NCBI GenBank assembly: GCA_026545765.1
Contig: CM048842.1
Coordinates: forward strand, 73,606,871 to 73,670,870
Direction: 5' to 3'
Length of the DNA stretch: 64,000 nucleotides
From: Plantago major
Taxonomy: Eukaryota > Streptophyta > Magnoliopsida > Lamiales > Plantaginaceae
Shown: positions 42,770-53,531 of the stretch, one piece after another
Numbering within the stretch: the first letter of the stretch is position 1
Layout: each line of letters begins with the position of its first letter
Notes under the pieces: generated by a model
The model's database searches: none
Told to the model about the DNA's origin: nothing
The model's input: the letters and a program-made list of their open reading frames with translations, nothing else
Translations under genes and position numbers: made by a program

Positions 42770-44130
42770 TTTTATCTATTCGTTCCATACCATCACATGC
42801 ATTCCTACAATAACATATACTCCTGAACATACTAAATTTCCCAACCCTGCACTACAAACCTTATTAGATGAATTTCATGAAATATTTGAGCCTCCAACCG
42901 AGCTTCCACCTCCTCGCAAACATGATCATCATATTCACCTAGAAAAAAATGCCAATCCTGTCAATGTCAAGCCTTATAGATACCCTTACTACCAAAAGGA
43001 AGTAATGACAAAAATAATTTCTGAGATGCTACAAGATGGAATTATCAAACCCAGCCAAAGTCCATATTCTTCTCATGTTTTACTTGTGCGAAAAAAAGAT
43101 GGTACTTGGCGTTTCTGTGTGGATTATAGGGCATTAAATGCAATAACAATTCGGGACAGGCTCCCAATTCCAACCGTTGATGAGTTGTTAGACGAGATCA
43201 ATGGTGCAACTATTTTTTCCAAAATTGATTTAAGATCCGGATATCATCAGATTAGAGTGGCTGAAGAGGATACACATAAGATGACATTTCGAACTGTGGA
43301 TGGGCACTACAAATTCCTAGTTATGTCGTACTTACGCCAGTTCATTCTGGTGTTTTTCGATGATATATTGATCTACAACAGTTCAATGGAGGATCACTTA
43401 TGTCATTTACGCAAGGTTTTTCAACTCCTTTCAACTAATAAATACTTTGCTAAAATTACTAAGTGTGTATTTTCTATCACCTCAGTGAATTATTTAGGTC
43501 ATATCATCGCCGGTGATGGGGTGCGTGTTGATCCAGATAAGATACAAGCAATTTCTGATTGGCCTGTACCTTCAAATATCACATCATTGCGAGGATTTCT
43601 GGGCCTTACTGGTTATTACCGGCGATTTGTCATGCACTATGCTACAATTGCCAGCCCACTAACAGATTTATTACAAGCAAATAAATTCCAGTGGAATGAA
43701 CAAGCACAAAGGGCATTTGATATTTTAAAATCCAAAATGACTTCACTTCTTGTGCTTGCTCTTCCAAATTTCAAGTTAACATTTGAACTTACCACAGATG
43801 CTTCAGGGATTGCAATAGGGGCTGTTCTTTCTCAACTTGATCATCTGATTGACTATTTCAGCAAGAAAATGTGTTCGAGGATACAATCTTCGTCAGCGTA
43901 CATACAAGAATTGAATGCTGTGACGGAAGCTGTAAAAAATGGCGTCAGTATTTGCTCGGAAAGAAATTTATCATCTATACAGATCAACGGAGCCTTAAGC
44001 ATCTGCTCACACAAACCATTCAAACTCTGGAGCATCAGAATTGGTTAACAAAGTTGTTGGGCTTCGATTATGAGATCATATAAAAGCCAGGATGAAAATA
44101 AAGTTGTTGATGCCTTGTCAAGAGTGGTGA
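42770..44130 (+). pseudogene. Ty3 reverse transcriptase and RNase H, internally deleted
   Basis: RT begins with PRKHDHHIHLEKNANPVNVKPYRYPYYQK and IIKPSQSPYSSHVLLVRKKDG, with the first Asp in IFSKIDLRSGYHQIRV. After HYKFLVMSY the sequence jumps to LRQFILVFFDDILIY, so roughly 25 residues that normally contain PFGLTNAP are missing. The YxDD-type motif is FFDD. The connection (DWPVPSNITSLRGFLGLTGYYRRFV) and RNase H (ELTTDASGIAIGAVLSQ) follow; RNase H then shifts frame ([25 protein letters not shown]) and hits stops near 44081. The deletion alone would abolish polymerase activity. Confidence 0.85.
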
Positions 44131-44142
44131 TACCTGAATCCC

Positions 44143-44555
44143 ATGCCATCTCTTCCACTTCGTTCCCTTGGCTATCTGTATTGCGTGATCATTTTTTCAG
44201 CATCATCTGAAGGCCTACAATTTTTACAAAAGTTGCAATCAGATCCAAGTGCTTATCCACATTTCAGCCTCAAGGATGGTCTGGTATACTTTCATAACCG
44301 ACTGTTCATTCCTAAAGGTACTGGTTTGCATGAAAAATTATTGTTAGAATTTCATAACACACCTGCAGGCGGTCATTCGGCTACATTATCACGGCTGGCT
44401 GCATCCTTCTACTGGCCTGCAATGGCACAAGATGTTAAAAATTATGTTACAACATGTAGCATATGCCAACAAAATAAATACCCAACACACAAACAATATG
44501 GCCTACTCCAGCCCTTACCTATTCCAGACCAAGTGTGGGAAGATATAAGTATGGA
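44143..44555 (+). pseudogene. Ty3 integrase zinc-binding domain
   Basis: Residues HEKLLLEFHNTPAGGHSATLSRLAASFYWPAM...VTTCSICQQNK give the HHCC zinc-binding fold, followed by GLLQPLPIPDQVWEDISMD, which normally leads into the catalytic core. At about 44556 the sequence changes to copia reverse transcriptase; the core continues at about 46836. Confidence 0.85.
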
Positions 44556-45354
44556 TCTTGATGATGGAATATTCATTAGTCAAACAAAGTATGCAAAAGA
44601 CATGCTCAATAAGTTTAATCTAAAGCCTTCTGAGAAGAATTCTAAGATACCTATGATCATTGGAACCAAGATGACCTATACTGAATCTGACAAGAGTGTT
44701 GAGGAACACAAGTATAGGAAGTTAATTGGGTCTCTACTATACCTTACAACAAGCAGACCATATATTCAATATGTAGTTGGTGTGTGTGCAAGATTTCAAA
44801 CAAATCCAATGAAATCACACTTCAACATTTGTATGAAAATTCTAATGTATGTTAAAGGTACTGTAGAAGTTGAATTGTGGTATCCAAGAGAGAGTGGCTT
44901 GTGTTTAGTTGGCTATTCAAATGCTGACTATGCTGGATCAATGCTTGAAAGAAAAAGTACCTCAGGAACTTGTCAATTCCTTGGTGCTAGATTAATATCA
45001 TGGTTCAGCAAGAAATAAAACACAATTGCCACATCAACCACATAAGCAGAGTATATTGCTGCTGGGTGTTGTGCTTCACAAATCTTGTGGATACAACAAC
45101 AACTCAGAGACTATGAGATCAATGAAGAGAAAACAACCATTTTCTGTGACAACACAAGTGCTATTGCCATAACTCAGAATTCTAAGTTCCATGCAAGAAC
45201 TAAGCACATTGATGTTAGACACCACTTCATTAGAGATCATGTTGAAAAAGGCAATATTGAGATACTCAAGATTGGTACTGAAGATCAACTTGTATATATC
45301 TTCACTAAACCTCTGCAGGAGAGCAGATTCCTAACTTTAAGTCATAGTCTTTAG
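44556..45354 (+). pseudogene. Copia RT C-terminus and RNase H
   Basis: DDGIFISQTKYAKDMLNKF, YRKLIGSLLYLTTSRPYIQYVVGVCARF and GYSNADYAGSMLERKSTSGTCQFLG are classical copia motifs; the RNase H acidic site is NADYAG. A stop at 45016 and another near 45042 interrupt it. In another frame AEYIAAGCCASQILWIQQQLRDY, IFCDNTSAIAI and ARTKHIDVRHHFIRDHVEKG complete RNase H. LVYIFTKPL marks the end of pol. Confidence 0.9.
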
Positions 45355-45461
45355 TTAATGGAATTGCCAAGGTGCTAAAATTGATCACTGGGACGGGAAC
45401 TTAGTAAGCCAAAAGAGAAGGAGAATGGCCGTCTGAAAAGAAAGGTACTTTAAGAGAAAAA

Positions 45462-45597
45462 GATATCTGAGACAGGCACTCATATATCAAGGCTAAAGGT
45501 GAAAAATTGAGCAAAGAGGTATCCGAGACGGGTACTCAGATACCAAGGCATAGGTAAAAAGACTATCACAAAAATCTGAGACGAGAACTCAGATATC
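45462..45597. repeat. Three inverted-repeat units downstream of copia pol
   Basis: Hairpin-forming copies: GATATCTGAG..CTCATATATC (45462-45488), GGTATCCGAG..CTCAGATACC (45518-45544) and ATCTGAG..CTCAGAT (45574-45597). The arms vary in step, as with GGTATC paired to GATACC. Similar palindrome arrays near the 3' end are known in Sirevirus-type copia elements. Confidence 0.8.
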
Positions 45598-46246
45598 AAG
45601 AGGATCATATAGTGAGGGAGAACACAAAAGAGAAAAATAGTACAACTGTCAGAAGCCAACTACTCTCTTGTGTTTTGTATTTTTCCATTTTGGTGAAAAT
45701 TACAAACAGATCCTATGCTTAACACATTAAGCTCAGGTATCGATTTATCCCTTAGTCACACAAATAAGCCATGATTCAGATAGCTACTCGCCAAAATTAA
45801 TTAATCGGGCACAATTACATGTGTTGATTGTGATCATTGCTGAGAAAGCAATCCAAGCCCTTGAAAAATTTGGCGTTCCAGATTTAACGACCACGATGCA
45901 TCTCGGTAATTTAGTGGACTGTAAAAAACAGATCATGGCCCACTAGCATTTAATGCAAAGCCTGTTTTCACCCACGCCTCAATGCAAGTACACAGATACA
46001 TATACACAAAATCAATTTGTGTGTATTTGTTTGCTGAGATTACATTGCTATATAAAGAGGATTTTGGCAAAGACAAACACTTTTGCCTAATCCCACATTC
46101 AATCTTGCACAAAAATAAAAACTCTCTAAGTTTTCTGCAAATTTCTCTGCAAACTCACTGTTTCTTGTTTAGTTTTTCTGCAAAGAATGACTAACCAATT
46201 TCTGTAAACCCTTCTCGTTTTTTAAAACTCTTCTACTATATAAGAG

Positions 46247-46834
46247 ATGGCACCAAAACGCACAACTGCTCAGAAATCCGAAGTCTCTACTTCTGGTACT
46301 ACTGCAAAGCAAGCACCAGTGTTGATTATCATCAACAACAGATTGGCTGGAGACTTTAACCCAAAGCATTGGTCTCCCAACAATAGGATGGTTTGGGGAG
46401 GCGCTCTGATAGATAGATACATGGTGGGTGCTGCAAAGAACCCAACTGATGTACAACTAAACCTTGATATGCTTGAAAAGGCAAAAATCAAGGAGTTTTT
46501 CTCGGCTCTTCCTAGTGGTGCATCTGTTGTGGATGTTTTGGAGTTTTACAAAAACTCCAAAATTGTTACAAGTGTGATTGATGGTGCTGAAAGAGTGTCC
46601 ATCAAGATAAAAGTCCCGGGAAAACAGATTTTCCTGGATTATGTGTCTTTCAGTGAAGTCTTTGGATTACCTACCCAAGGTGATGACTTCGAAATTGACA
46701 AAAATGATGAAGTCCAGTTGGAAGGAGCCAAGACACTATACAGTGATGTATGTGATCTTGAGGTTGCTGGAACTCCCACTGAGTTTAAGCTTCTCAGATT
46801 AGGAGAAGAAATTTGGTGGAGCACTAGAATATGA
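46247..46834 (+). CDS. Accessory ORF of the copia fragment, 195+ aa, C-terminus cut
   Basis: An ATG-started frame (MAPKRTTAQKSEVSTSGTTAK) downstream of copia pol and its hairpin array, in the place where Sirevirus-type elements carry an extra, envelope-like ORF. It has a Ser/Thr-rich basic start, then a soluble alpha/beta-looking body with FNPKHWSPNNRMVWGGALIDRY, FFSALPSGASVVDVLEFYKNS and GKQIFLDYVSFSEVFGLPTQGD. No signal peptide or membrane segment is visible in this portion. The frame ends at 46834 exactly where Ty3 integrase resumes, so the C-terminus is lost. I do not recognise a characterised family; the envelope-like assignment is by position only. Confidence 0.5.
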   Translation: MAPKRTTAQKSEVSTSGTTAKQAPVLIIINNRLAGDFNPKHWSPNNRMVWGGALIDRYMVGAAKNPTDVQLNLDMLEKAKIKEFFSALPSGASVVDVLEFYKNSKIVTSVIDGAERVSIKIKVPGKQIFLDYVSFSEVFGLPTQGDDFEIDKNDEVQLEGAKTLYSDVCDLEVAGTPTEFKLLRLGEEIWWSTRI

Positions 46835-46835
46835 T

Positions 46836-47220
46836 GGCTCACATACTCCACTCACTTACCAAATTCCTATGGAAAATCAGCCATTTGGTAATAGTGGATA
46901 GACTTACTAAATTCGCAAATTTCGTTCCATTACCATCCAAATATACAACAGATTACCTAGCCTCTATATTCCCATCCGAAATTTATAAACTTCATAGCCT
47001 GCCCAAATCTATTGTGTCAGACCGTGAACCCATTTTTCTGAGTCATTTCTGGCAAGAACTCTTCAAGCAATTAAGCACCAAGTTACACTATAGCAGCACA
47101 TACCACCCTCAATCAGATGATCAGACAGAGGTTTTGAACCATTGTTTGAAGGGTATTTAAGATGCTTTGTTTGTAATGAACCCAAACAATGGAGCATGTA
47201 TCTACATTTGGCAGAATTTT
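46836..47220 (+). pseudogene. Ty3 integrase core, resumed after the copia insert
   Basis: After a one-base frame change, LVIVDRLTKFANFVPLPSKYTTDYLASIF and IVSDREPIFLSHFWQELFKQLSTKLHYSSTYHPQSDDQTEVLNHCL carry the two Asp residues and the region of the catalytic Glu (usual GQTE reads DQTE). A stop at 47158 and a frameshift follow, with CNEPKQW readable before homology ends near 47220. Confidence 0.85.
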
Positions 47221-49843
47221 GACAGCTGCCCATCTCTGGAAGACTCTGCAAGTCGCAGGCTCGCAATCATTTGAGATTCTTATTTGAATTATTAAATGCA
47301 TCACATTCAAAGAATCTCCTAGTATGATGTTGCGAATCCCATGGTCGGGGCTAAATTGATGTCAATTTCACGGGTAAGCCTCCACACATTCACCACTGAT
47401 ATCTCCTTGAAACTTCTTACGACCCGATGCAAAAACCCAGACCTACTATATAGTCCAGAGCCACAACACTTGTTGCTCAATCGTTGATGCGTGTTGGAAC
47501 CGTAACATCCAAAATTCAACTTTAACCACCCAGGTGGAGGGAGTCTAAGCAAGTCAGACAACGTAGAATGGTTAAATGCTCTTTTTGATTGCCTAAATGG
47601 ATGCACAAATTCAAGTAATAGTCACAAGAAGAGAATAAGGGGAGAAGGCACGAGGAACAAGAAAAAGACCCAGGTGGAGGGAGCTTAATTTTGGGTTGCC
47701 CTGCACGCGTTTTACAAACGTAAAACCTTCTCCTGCTGCAACAACGAAAAATTCATTAGTTAAATATCACTTCAAAAGGCTTCCAAACGCTACGTAGCAC
47801 TTAAGATACTAAAAAACACTACCTAACTCTTAATACTCTGCTCTATTTTATATCAACCCAATTCATACCTTCTAAGCTCTCTTGCAAGCAATCTCCACAT
47901 ATTATGTTTGTCAAACTGTTGGTACAATGTGACTGCACTGAGCGGAGCAGTTACTCATGGCAAAATTCCTTCTTGATGATTTCATGACTCCCAGACCTAC
48001 AAGGCTTCCCGTCCCGAGTTGCTTGATAACAAGATGAAATGAAGATATTTTAATATTTCATAAATAAAACAGGCTTACTGAGATTATATATTTTATATCA
48101 GATTAAATATGTTGAATCCATCTACCTTCAAACTATAGTGAGTAAGAGGAAGCTTTGCCTTAAGTAGAAGAAGTAGGGCAAGATCTTCTATCAAACTGAC
48201 ACAACCAAGAAGAGACATCTTGCACTATTCTTTGGTAAGGGTAACTAGCTAGGTTCTTCATTCCTCCTTCAACCAAAGGACAATGTATAAAAGTATGCAG
48301 ATAAACCAATCAATAATTGGTACTTTAAAATATGTAGATAAACCAATCAGTAATTGGTACTTCAAAATTTAAATATTAAGTTCTTAACTGAAAGAGAAGG
48401 ATAACAAAAAAGAAACAGAAGCTGTTAATCATGAGAATTGTTATTAGGCATATAGTTGCATGACTTGGTAGCTAGAGTCTGAGCAATTGCTGCAGAACCG
48501 AGTGTACTTATTTGGGTGTGACTGTACCTGATATTGGGGTGTTAGAGTCAACTGAATCAGCCAAAGCACCCTGGAGTTCTATCAGGCTTAAGAGCCGTAG
48601 GACCTTCTTACACACACTAACCGTAGTTTCCACCCTTGTATCTAGACGGTTTTAACATCTTCATATTTATCCTGAACAATGTAAAATCACACATATCACA
48701 AAGATACTTAAATACAAAGGCAGGTTAAAAATGTCTTTAAACGTGCCAATGAGGTAATTGAAGAAATATGAAGGTCTTTCTGAATCAAAGCTACAAAGCC
48801 AAAGATTTCGGTAACCATAAACCTAACTTCTGCTCTCATCTCTTTATAATCCAAAGAAGGGTTGTAGGTCGGAATGTTATAGTTTCCACATAGGGATTGA
48901 CTGACTAATTGCTCTTGATGCACGAATTCAGCAATCATTAATCAGGAGTACTCATCAACAAGCAAGAAGAGATGGCATTGATCTCAGTAGACAAAAACGA
49001 CTGAATTGCCTACTTACAAAATGAGCATTACAATAGTACACATTGGGACAGCCTATGCATTAATCACTTAAAAGGTGAGTTTTTTATATACATAATAAAT
49101 GAAAAACAGCCATGAACCATAAAAGAATTTCAAAACATATGCCAATGCACTCTACATTTACAATAATCAACCACAATTTCAAAATGATGCATAGAAACAA
49201 GCAGGGAAATCTACAACCAAGTATGCATGCATCAGACTCCACTCCAGGAACGTTTTATTATTCATATCATATAAATAGGCGCACATAAAAGTAGTAGTGA
49301 TTCAAAACAGTAGCGGGAAAGTAGAACAAATAAAGAGTATACTGAACACTAATTGTCTCAATGGATTAGAGTAGGAAGAACTAAAGAGAAAAAAATAACA
49401 AATTATCTGCTTGACAGGGTTCCGGCTGATATAACCAAAAACTATTCGAAAAACTAATAAATTACATACCCCATGAGGAAGAAAACGATGGTATAGTGGG
49501 CAAATTGTCTACTGAGCTTCGAATTCAGAAATCCACAAAAAAGGTAAAGTATTTGAACCTATGGAGGCATTTATAGGTTATAGAAGTGAAATTAACATTG
49601 CAAGTGAGCAGGAATCTGGTCGGAAAACACACGACGGTTTGATACCATCGATTGGGAAATTGGTGTGGGAAATTGACGGATCTGTGGCAAGCGAATTTGA
49701 ATCGATTTAAATTGTTTGGGGATGATAGAGATAAGCTATGGGATTTGGCTGGGAACTGGGAAGACGCCGATTGGAAGATGCCGGTTTGGAATTGGAAGAA
49801 GAAAGAGAGACGGGGTAGAGTTGAACGCGACGATTTTGAAAGT
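47221..49843. other. Unrecognised 2.6-kb block between integrase and the 3' LTR
   Basis: No protein is convincing on either strand. A minus-strand frame at 47319-47606 contains PPPGWLKLNFGCYGS, faintly like the lead of a plant RNase H domain of LINE type, but its catalytic acid is missing. Two near-identical AAACCAATCA(A/G)TAATTGGTACTT segments lie about 50 bases apart near 48303 and 48350. The part nearest the LTR (49790-49820) is purine-rich and may contain the polypurine tract. The block could be a further insertion. Confidence 0.4.
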
Positions 49844-50090
49844 TGTTAATTTTACGCTTTCAAAGTCTTTTTGAGCTTATTCAGACTTATTATATTGTTT
49901 AATTAGTATCAGTTATTATTAGATAAGAATAATTAGCAGTTACAACTGAATGGTTGTTTAGAAGTAGTATATATATTAGTACTTGGTGTGTACAAGGATT
50001 ACCAGAAAATAAATAAGAATTTCTATCTTCTATCAGTCTTCTTAGGAGTGTTTGAATTCTCACCAACTCAAAAGAATTCATGTTCCAACA
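49844..50090 (+). repeat. 3' LTR of the short-LTR Ty3 element
   Basis: Matches 35446-35648 over its 3' 170 bases and ends CATGTTCCAACA. It carries a short TA-rich expansion (AGTAGTATATATATTAGTA) not in the 5' copy. Confidence 0.75.
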
Positions 50091-50634
50091 TGTCTGAAAA
50101 TGCATTTCGAACAAAGTTGGTAAAATCCCAAATGCATCTCCATAATAAGTACCAACTGTAACATTTCCCGGTCAAATTGCACATTCTCAACTTAGGGACC
50201 GAGTCTGCAATTTCAAATAAATAACCACCCAAATGTTCAATTCAGAACCAATCTGCACATCTTCGGCACCTCATGCAATAAAATTCAAACCAGTTTCTCA
50301 TAATTTCAGAGCAAAAAGTTGTTAATATCCGAGAAATTCTTCTAGGTTGCTGTTAAAATTGTTAGAATTGCGGTAATGTTTCTAATATGATAATGGCGAT
50401 CAGTTTATCAAGATATTCCTTGTTTCTGTCTGCAACTTGAAGTTCATTACTACTAATTCAAAAGACTTGGTAGTAAAGACTAAAGAAAGTAGAAAGACAA
50501 CAAACATTAGACTAAATCTTCAACTCCAGAAGCATCAGAATTGCAACGGAAACATAGTACTAACATACTGGTAGTAGTTATTGAATCAGAAAAACATAGA
50601 AGGAAAAGAAGCACACAAGCTGAAAGTGAAACAT
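50091..50634 (+). other. Intergenic, 3' flank of the second dynamin copy
   Basis: No gene or repeat seen between the Ty3 LTR and the end of the minus-strand dynamin copy. Confidence 0.4.
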
Positions 50635-52674
50635 CTAGCCATCCAGAATTGCATCTGTTGCAATTTTGTCCATGATCTTTCCCACCACATCTCTAGACTC
50701 TTTCAGCAGGCTGATGCTATTGTTCAGCCTCTTGCGTTTTTCGACTATATAAGGAGACTCTTCCAGCATTTTCTCAAACCCATTCCCATCAGGTCCCATC
50801 ACCTCGCCTATAATCTCCTTCTCCATTTCCGTGCTAACCAGATTCTTGATGCTAAAGAGCAAATGCAAAGCCATCCCATCTACCAATCGCCTCAGAACGA
50901 TCTTCCAGTAAGCATCCATCCTCGTCTTCATGTCAAACGCCTCCTGCACAATATCTATGTGACCGCGTAAATGAGTCACATCAACCTCACCGTATTCCTC
51001 CAATTGGACTTTTGACTTGGGAGTGATCTTTCAACACTTCCATGAACTGATTCTGTTGAGCCATAAACTTGTTCCACAAAGCAACATACTCCGGGTTACA
51101 AGTATAATCAGTCAGCTTCTCCATCTCAACAACAACATTAACCCAATCAACCCCTTGCTGTTTCTTCTTGGTCACCAGATTCTGTGTTGCTCTTCTCGTG
51201 GTGGATAGCAGTTGCGGATAGTTATCGGAGTGCTTCATCAGCACAGAAATCAACACATTCTCGATATAGCTCCACATCTTTTCAACAAAGATAGATGGTT
51301 CAACACCTATAGTTTTGACCCTTTTCTGAAGTAAAGACAAGAATGCAGCTCTAGGAAGGAAGTTTGGCAGGCCAATCAACTTCTTTTCCTCCAATACCCT
51401 GATTTCATCCATCAAGAACTTTTCCTCAGGATCCTTCTTAGAAAGTTGGATACGATCGGAATACTCATTTAACATATCCACAAGTCTAGCTGTACAATGC
51501 ATTTCCATCTCATCAGGATACTCATCGAATTCCCCTTGCACAAGAATTTTCCTCAAAGACTCTTTTGCTGAACCAAGTATTTGGATGAATGCAGTCATAG
51601 CTTCAGCAATTGATGTCATATTCTGCGGCAACTTATTCAGATCATCGATATTAGCAGAGAGCTTATCGTTGATCTTCCTCACAATATCTGGCAAACATTT
51701 CACGATTATTGTTGCCTGAATTTGCACCAGCTTTCGTGCCAAAACAGGAATCCCAACCATGGACTTGCTGATTTGTGCCAGAAGGCTATGGCTTTCAAAA
51801 AGCCTAGCCTCTTCCTCCCATGCCTGCTCGTAAGACTCACACCAATACGGTTCCTGACACAAACATATCCAAGACCTATGTTAACATCATCTGCAGTTAC
51901 CTTTTCAAGCAGTCCTTCTGGTGACCTGTCTACCTTGGTTACCACAGCCAGAGTCCTGACGCCAGATTTGTCAACCTGCTGAGACATACGAATGGACTCA
52001 CAAGTGGTGAAATCCACACTCGCAGATAGAACATTCAAGATAATGCTTTCTTCTGGAGTAATATACTCCTTGATGATATTAGACACCTGCTCATAGATGT
52101 CATCAGGCTGTCCATGAACCGGAACACGAGTAATTCCAGGCAAATCAACCATAGTAAGGTCAGGGACACCCTTCTTTTTAACAACCAGCGTCAGGGGATT
52201 ATTGGAAATTCCCTTCCCTGTTCCTGCTATTTCATCGGTTGCCTTGACAATAGCATCAGCAATCTCTGCCTCATCAGCTGGCACAACCCTGCCACTGAAC
52301 TCCAAGAAGAGTTCAGCCTTAGCATTTTCATGATTTTGGAGCCTCATTATCAAAGGGACTCTCGTGCAAATTCCTTGGCCTCTGGGGAGGCTAATTCCGG
52401 CAAGTGACTCCAGAACACTGGACTTTCCGGAGGACTGGTCGCCAACCACCACGATTGTCGGGAGCTGTATTCCTTCTTGCATGATCTTGAGGTTGCGCAG
52501 ACGGTCCACTGCATCAAGGAGCGGACGAATTCTGTCATTGTAAGACGAAACAATTGGGGCCTGAGCTGGAGATACTACCTGCCCTTCTGTTGAGATGCTG
52601 AGGAGGCCTAATCGCCTCTCACTTTCAAGCACTGTGTTCACAGCTTCTCTATTCCATTGCTTTTTAGTAGTCAT
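50635..52674 (-). pseudogene. Second DRP4-type dynamin copy, two frameshifts
   Basis: The start is taken as ATG 52674 (MTTKKQWNREAVNTVLESERR). An in-frame ATG further out at 52764 lies upstream of the TATA box at 52734-52745 and cannot be used. The GTPase domain is complete: GDQSSGKSS, PRGQGICTR, DLPGI and TKVD. A one-base loss near 51840, in the GDESYEQ region, shifts the frame; the stalk then reads well (SLLAQISKSMVGIPVLARKLVQIQ, IGLPNFLPRAAF). A second one-base loss near 51023 precedes the C-terminal effector helices (VDVTHLRGHIDIVQEAFDMK to TDAILDG). There are no other stops, so it is either a young pseudogene or has two sequencing errors. It is closer to the third copy than to the intact one by eye. 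Confidence 0.88.
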
Positions 52675-52733
52675 GTTTTTTTCCTTTTCTGCCTGATGTG
52701 TTTTTGCTGATGATTTACTCCATAACCAATAGA

Positions 52734-52745
52734 GGTATTTATAGG
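52734..52745 (-). promoter_or_regulatory. TATA box of the second dynamin copy
   Basis: The minus strand reads CCTATAAATACC, 60 bases upstream of ATG 52674. It decides the start codon. Confidence 0.6.
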
Positions 52746-52764
52746 GCAAGAACTGCATGCGCAT

Positions 52765-53531
52765 GGAATTTAACAGGTGCCATAGCAGTTATTACAAGTG
52801 TAATAATAACCTGAAATGAAATGATTAATCTCTTCTTTGGAGAAGAATCGAATGAACTTCACTTTATTGAAACGTTTCAACTTCTAACCCTTAATAAAGT
52901 ATGCGATGACAGTAATCAAGAAAAGCTGCCTGAATGAAGTTTGCATTAATTACACTGTCCATGCGAAAGGTGTTGCCTAAATTCATTTGATTATCTAATT
53001 AAAAATTCAAAAATTAAACATCTAAAATGCATGGTTAATTAAGTTCATCAGAAGTTGAGGTCACTGCCTTTGATAGTTCTATCTCTTGATCATTTATCTG
53101 AAGACTTGGTGTAAGTGGTCTTTTTTCGGACTGTAATTCCTAATTAAACAGACTACTTGGATCATTGCACCTGTATGCAACCAAGTTTCCATCCATGCAC
53201 ATTTACAAATTCATACAGAAGTTAGATGCAAAGCATACTTCTTAGGTCCCTGGATTAGTTATTGCAGCTGATTGCATTTTTACTTTTAGCCTGTAAAAGA
53301 AGTTTTAAATCACTTGAAATATGCTCAACTGTCGATACTACTGAAAATAATACGCAAGTACAATGAGAATAATAAACACAACCCGCATCATGCAAGGTGT
53401 ATCATTTATATTGAACCCAAATTGTGCCAGTATGGGTCTCATCACATCACTAATTTAACGCAACTTATCAATGACTAGTGATAATCTTCACGTGACCAAT
53501 GAATAGCCCGGAGCATGCAAAAGGTTGTTGG
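52765..53531. other. Intergenic between the dynamin copy and the BORCS6-like gene
   Basis: AT-rich. It contains the promoter side of the dynamin copy and the 3' untranslated region of the BORCS6-like gene. Nothing else is recognisable. Confidence 0.4.

Larger units (their letters stand above)
44556..46835 (+). mobile_element. Ty1/copia fragment inserted in the Ty3 integrase
   Basis: It starts within copia RT (DDGIFISQTKYAKDMLNKFNL) and ends after an accessory ORF, where Ty3 integrase sequence resumes with LVIVDRLTKFANFVPL. Neither end is an LTR, so it is a truncated piece, perhaps captured by template switching during reverse transcription rather than by ordinary integration; that is inference. 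Confidence 0.8.
35446..50090 (+). mobile_element. Degraded short-LTR Ty3 retrotransposon with several internal insertions
   Basis: Two direct repeats of 200-250 bases bound the region: 35446-35648 and 49844-50090. They share TTATTAGATAAGAATAATTAGCAGTTACAAC, CTTGGTGTGTACAAGGATTA and the end CATGTTC(T/C)AACA. Between them lie a gag N-terminus (35650-35853), a large unrelated insertion (to about 41355), the rest of gag, protease, RT and the integrase N-terminus (41360-44555), a copia fragment (to about 46835), the integrase core (to about 47220) and an unrecognised 2.6-kb block. Without the insertions the element would be roughly 4-5 kb. No target duplication was found, partly because the LTR starts are uncertain. 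Confidence 0.75.

Noticed and set aside
47319..47606. Possible LINE-type RNase H domain (PPPGWLKLNF)
   Set aside because: The expected Asp after LNF is absent and the rest of the domain cannot be followed; the similarity is too short.
52675..52764. N-terminal extension of the second dynamin copy from ATG 52764
   Set aside because: It lies at or upstream of the TATA box, so it would not be transcribed; ATG 52674 is used instead.
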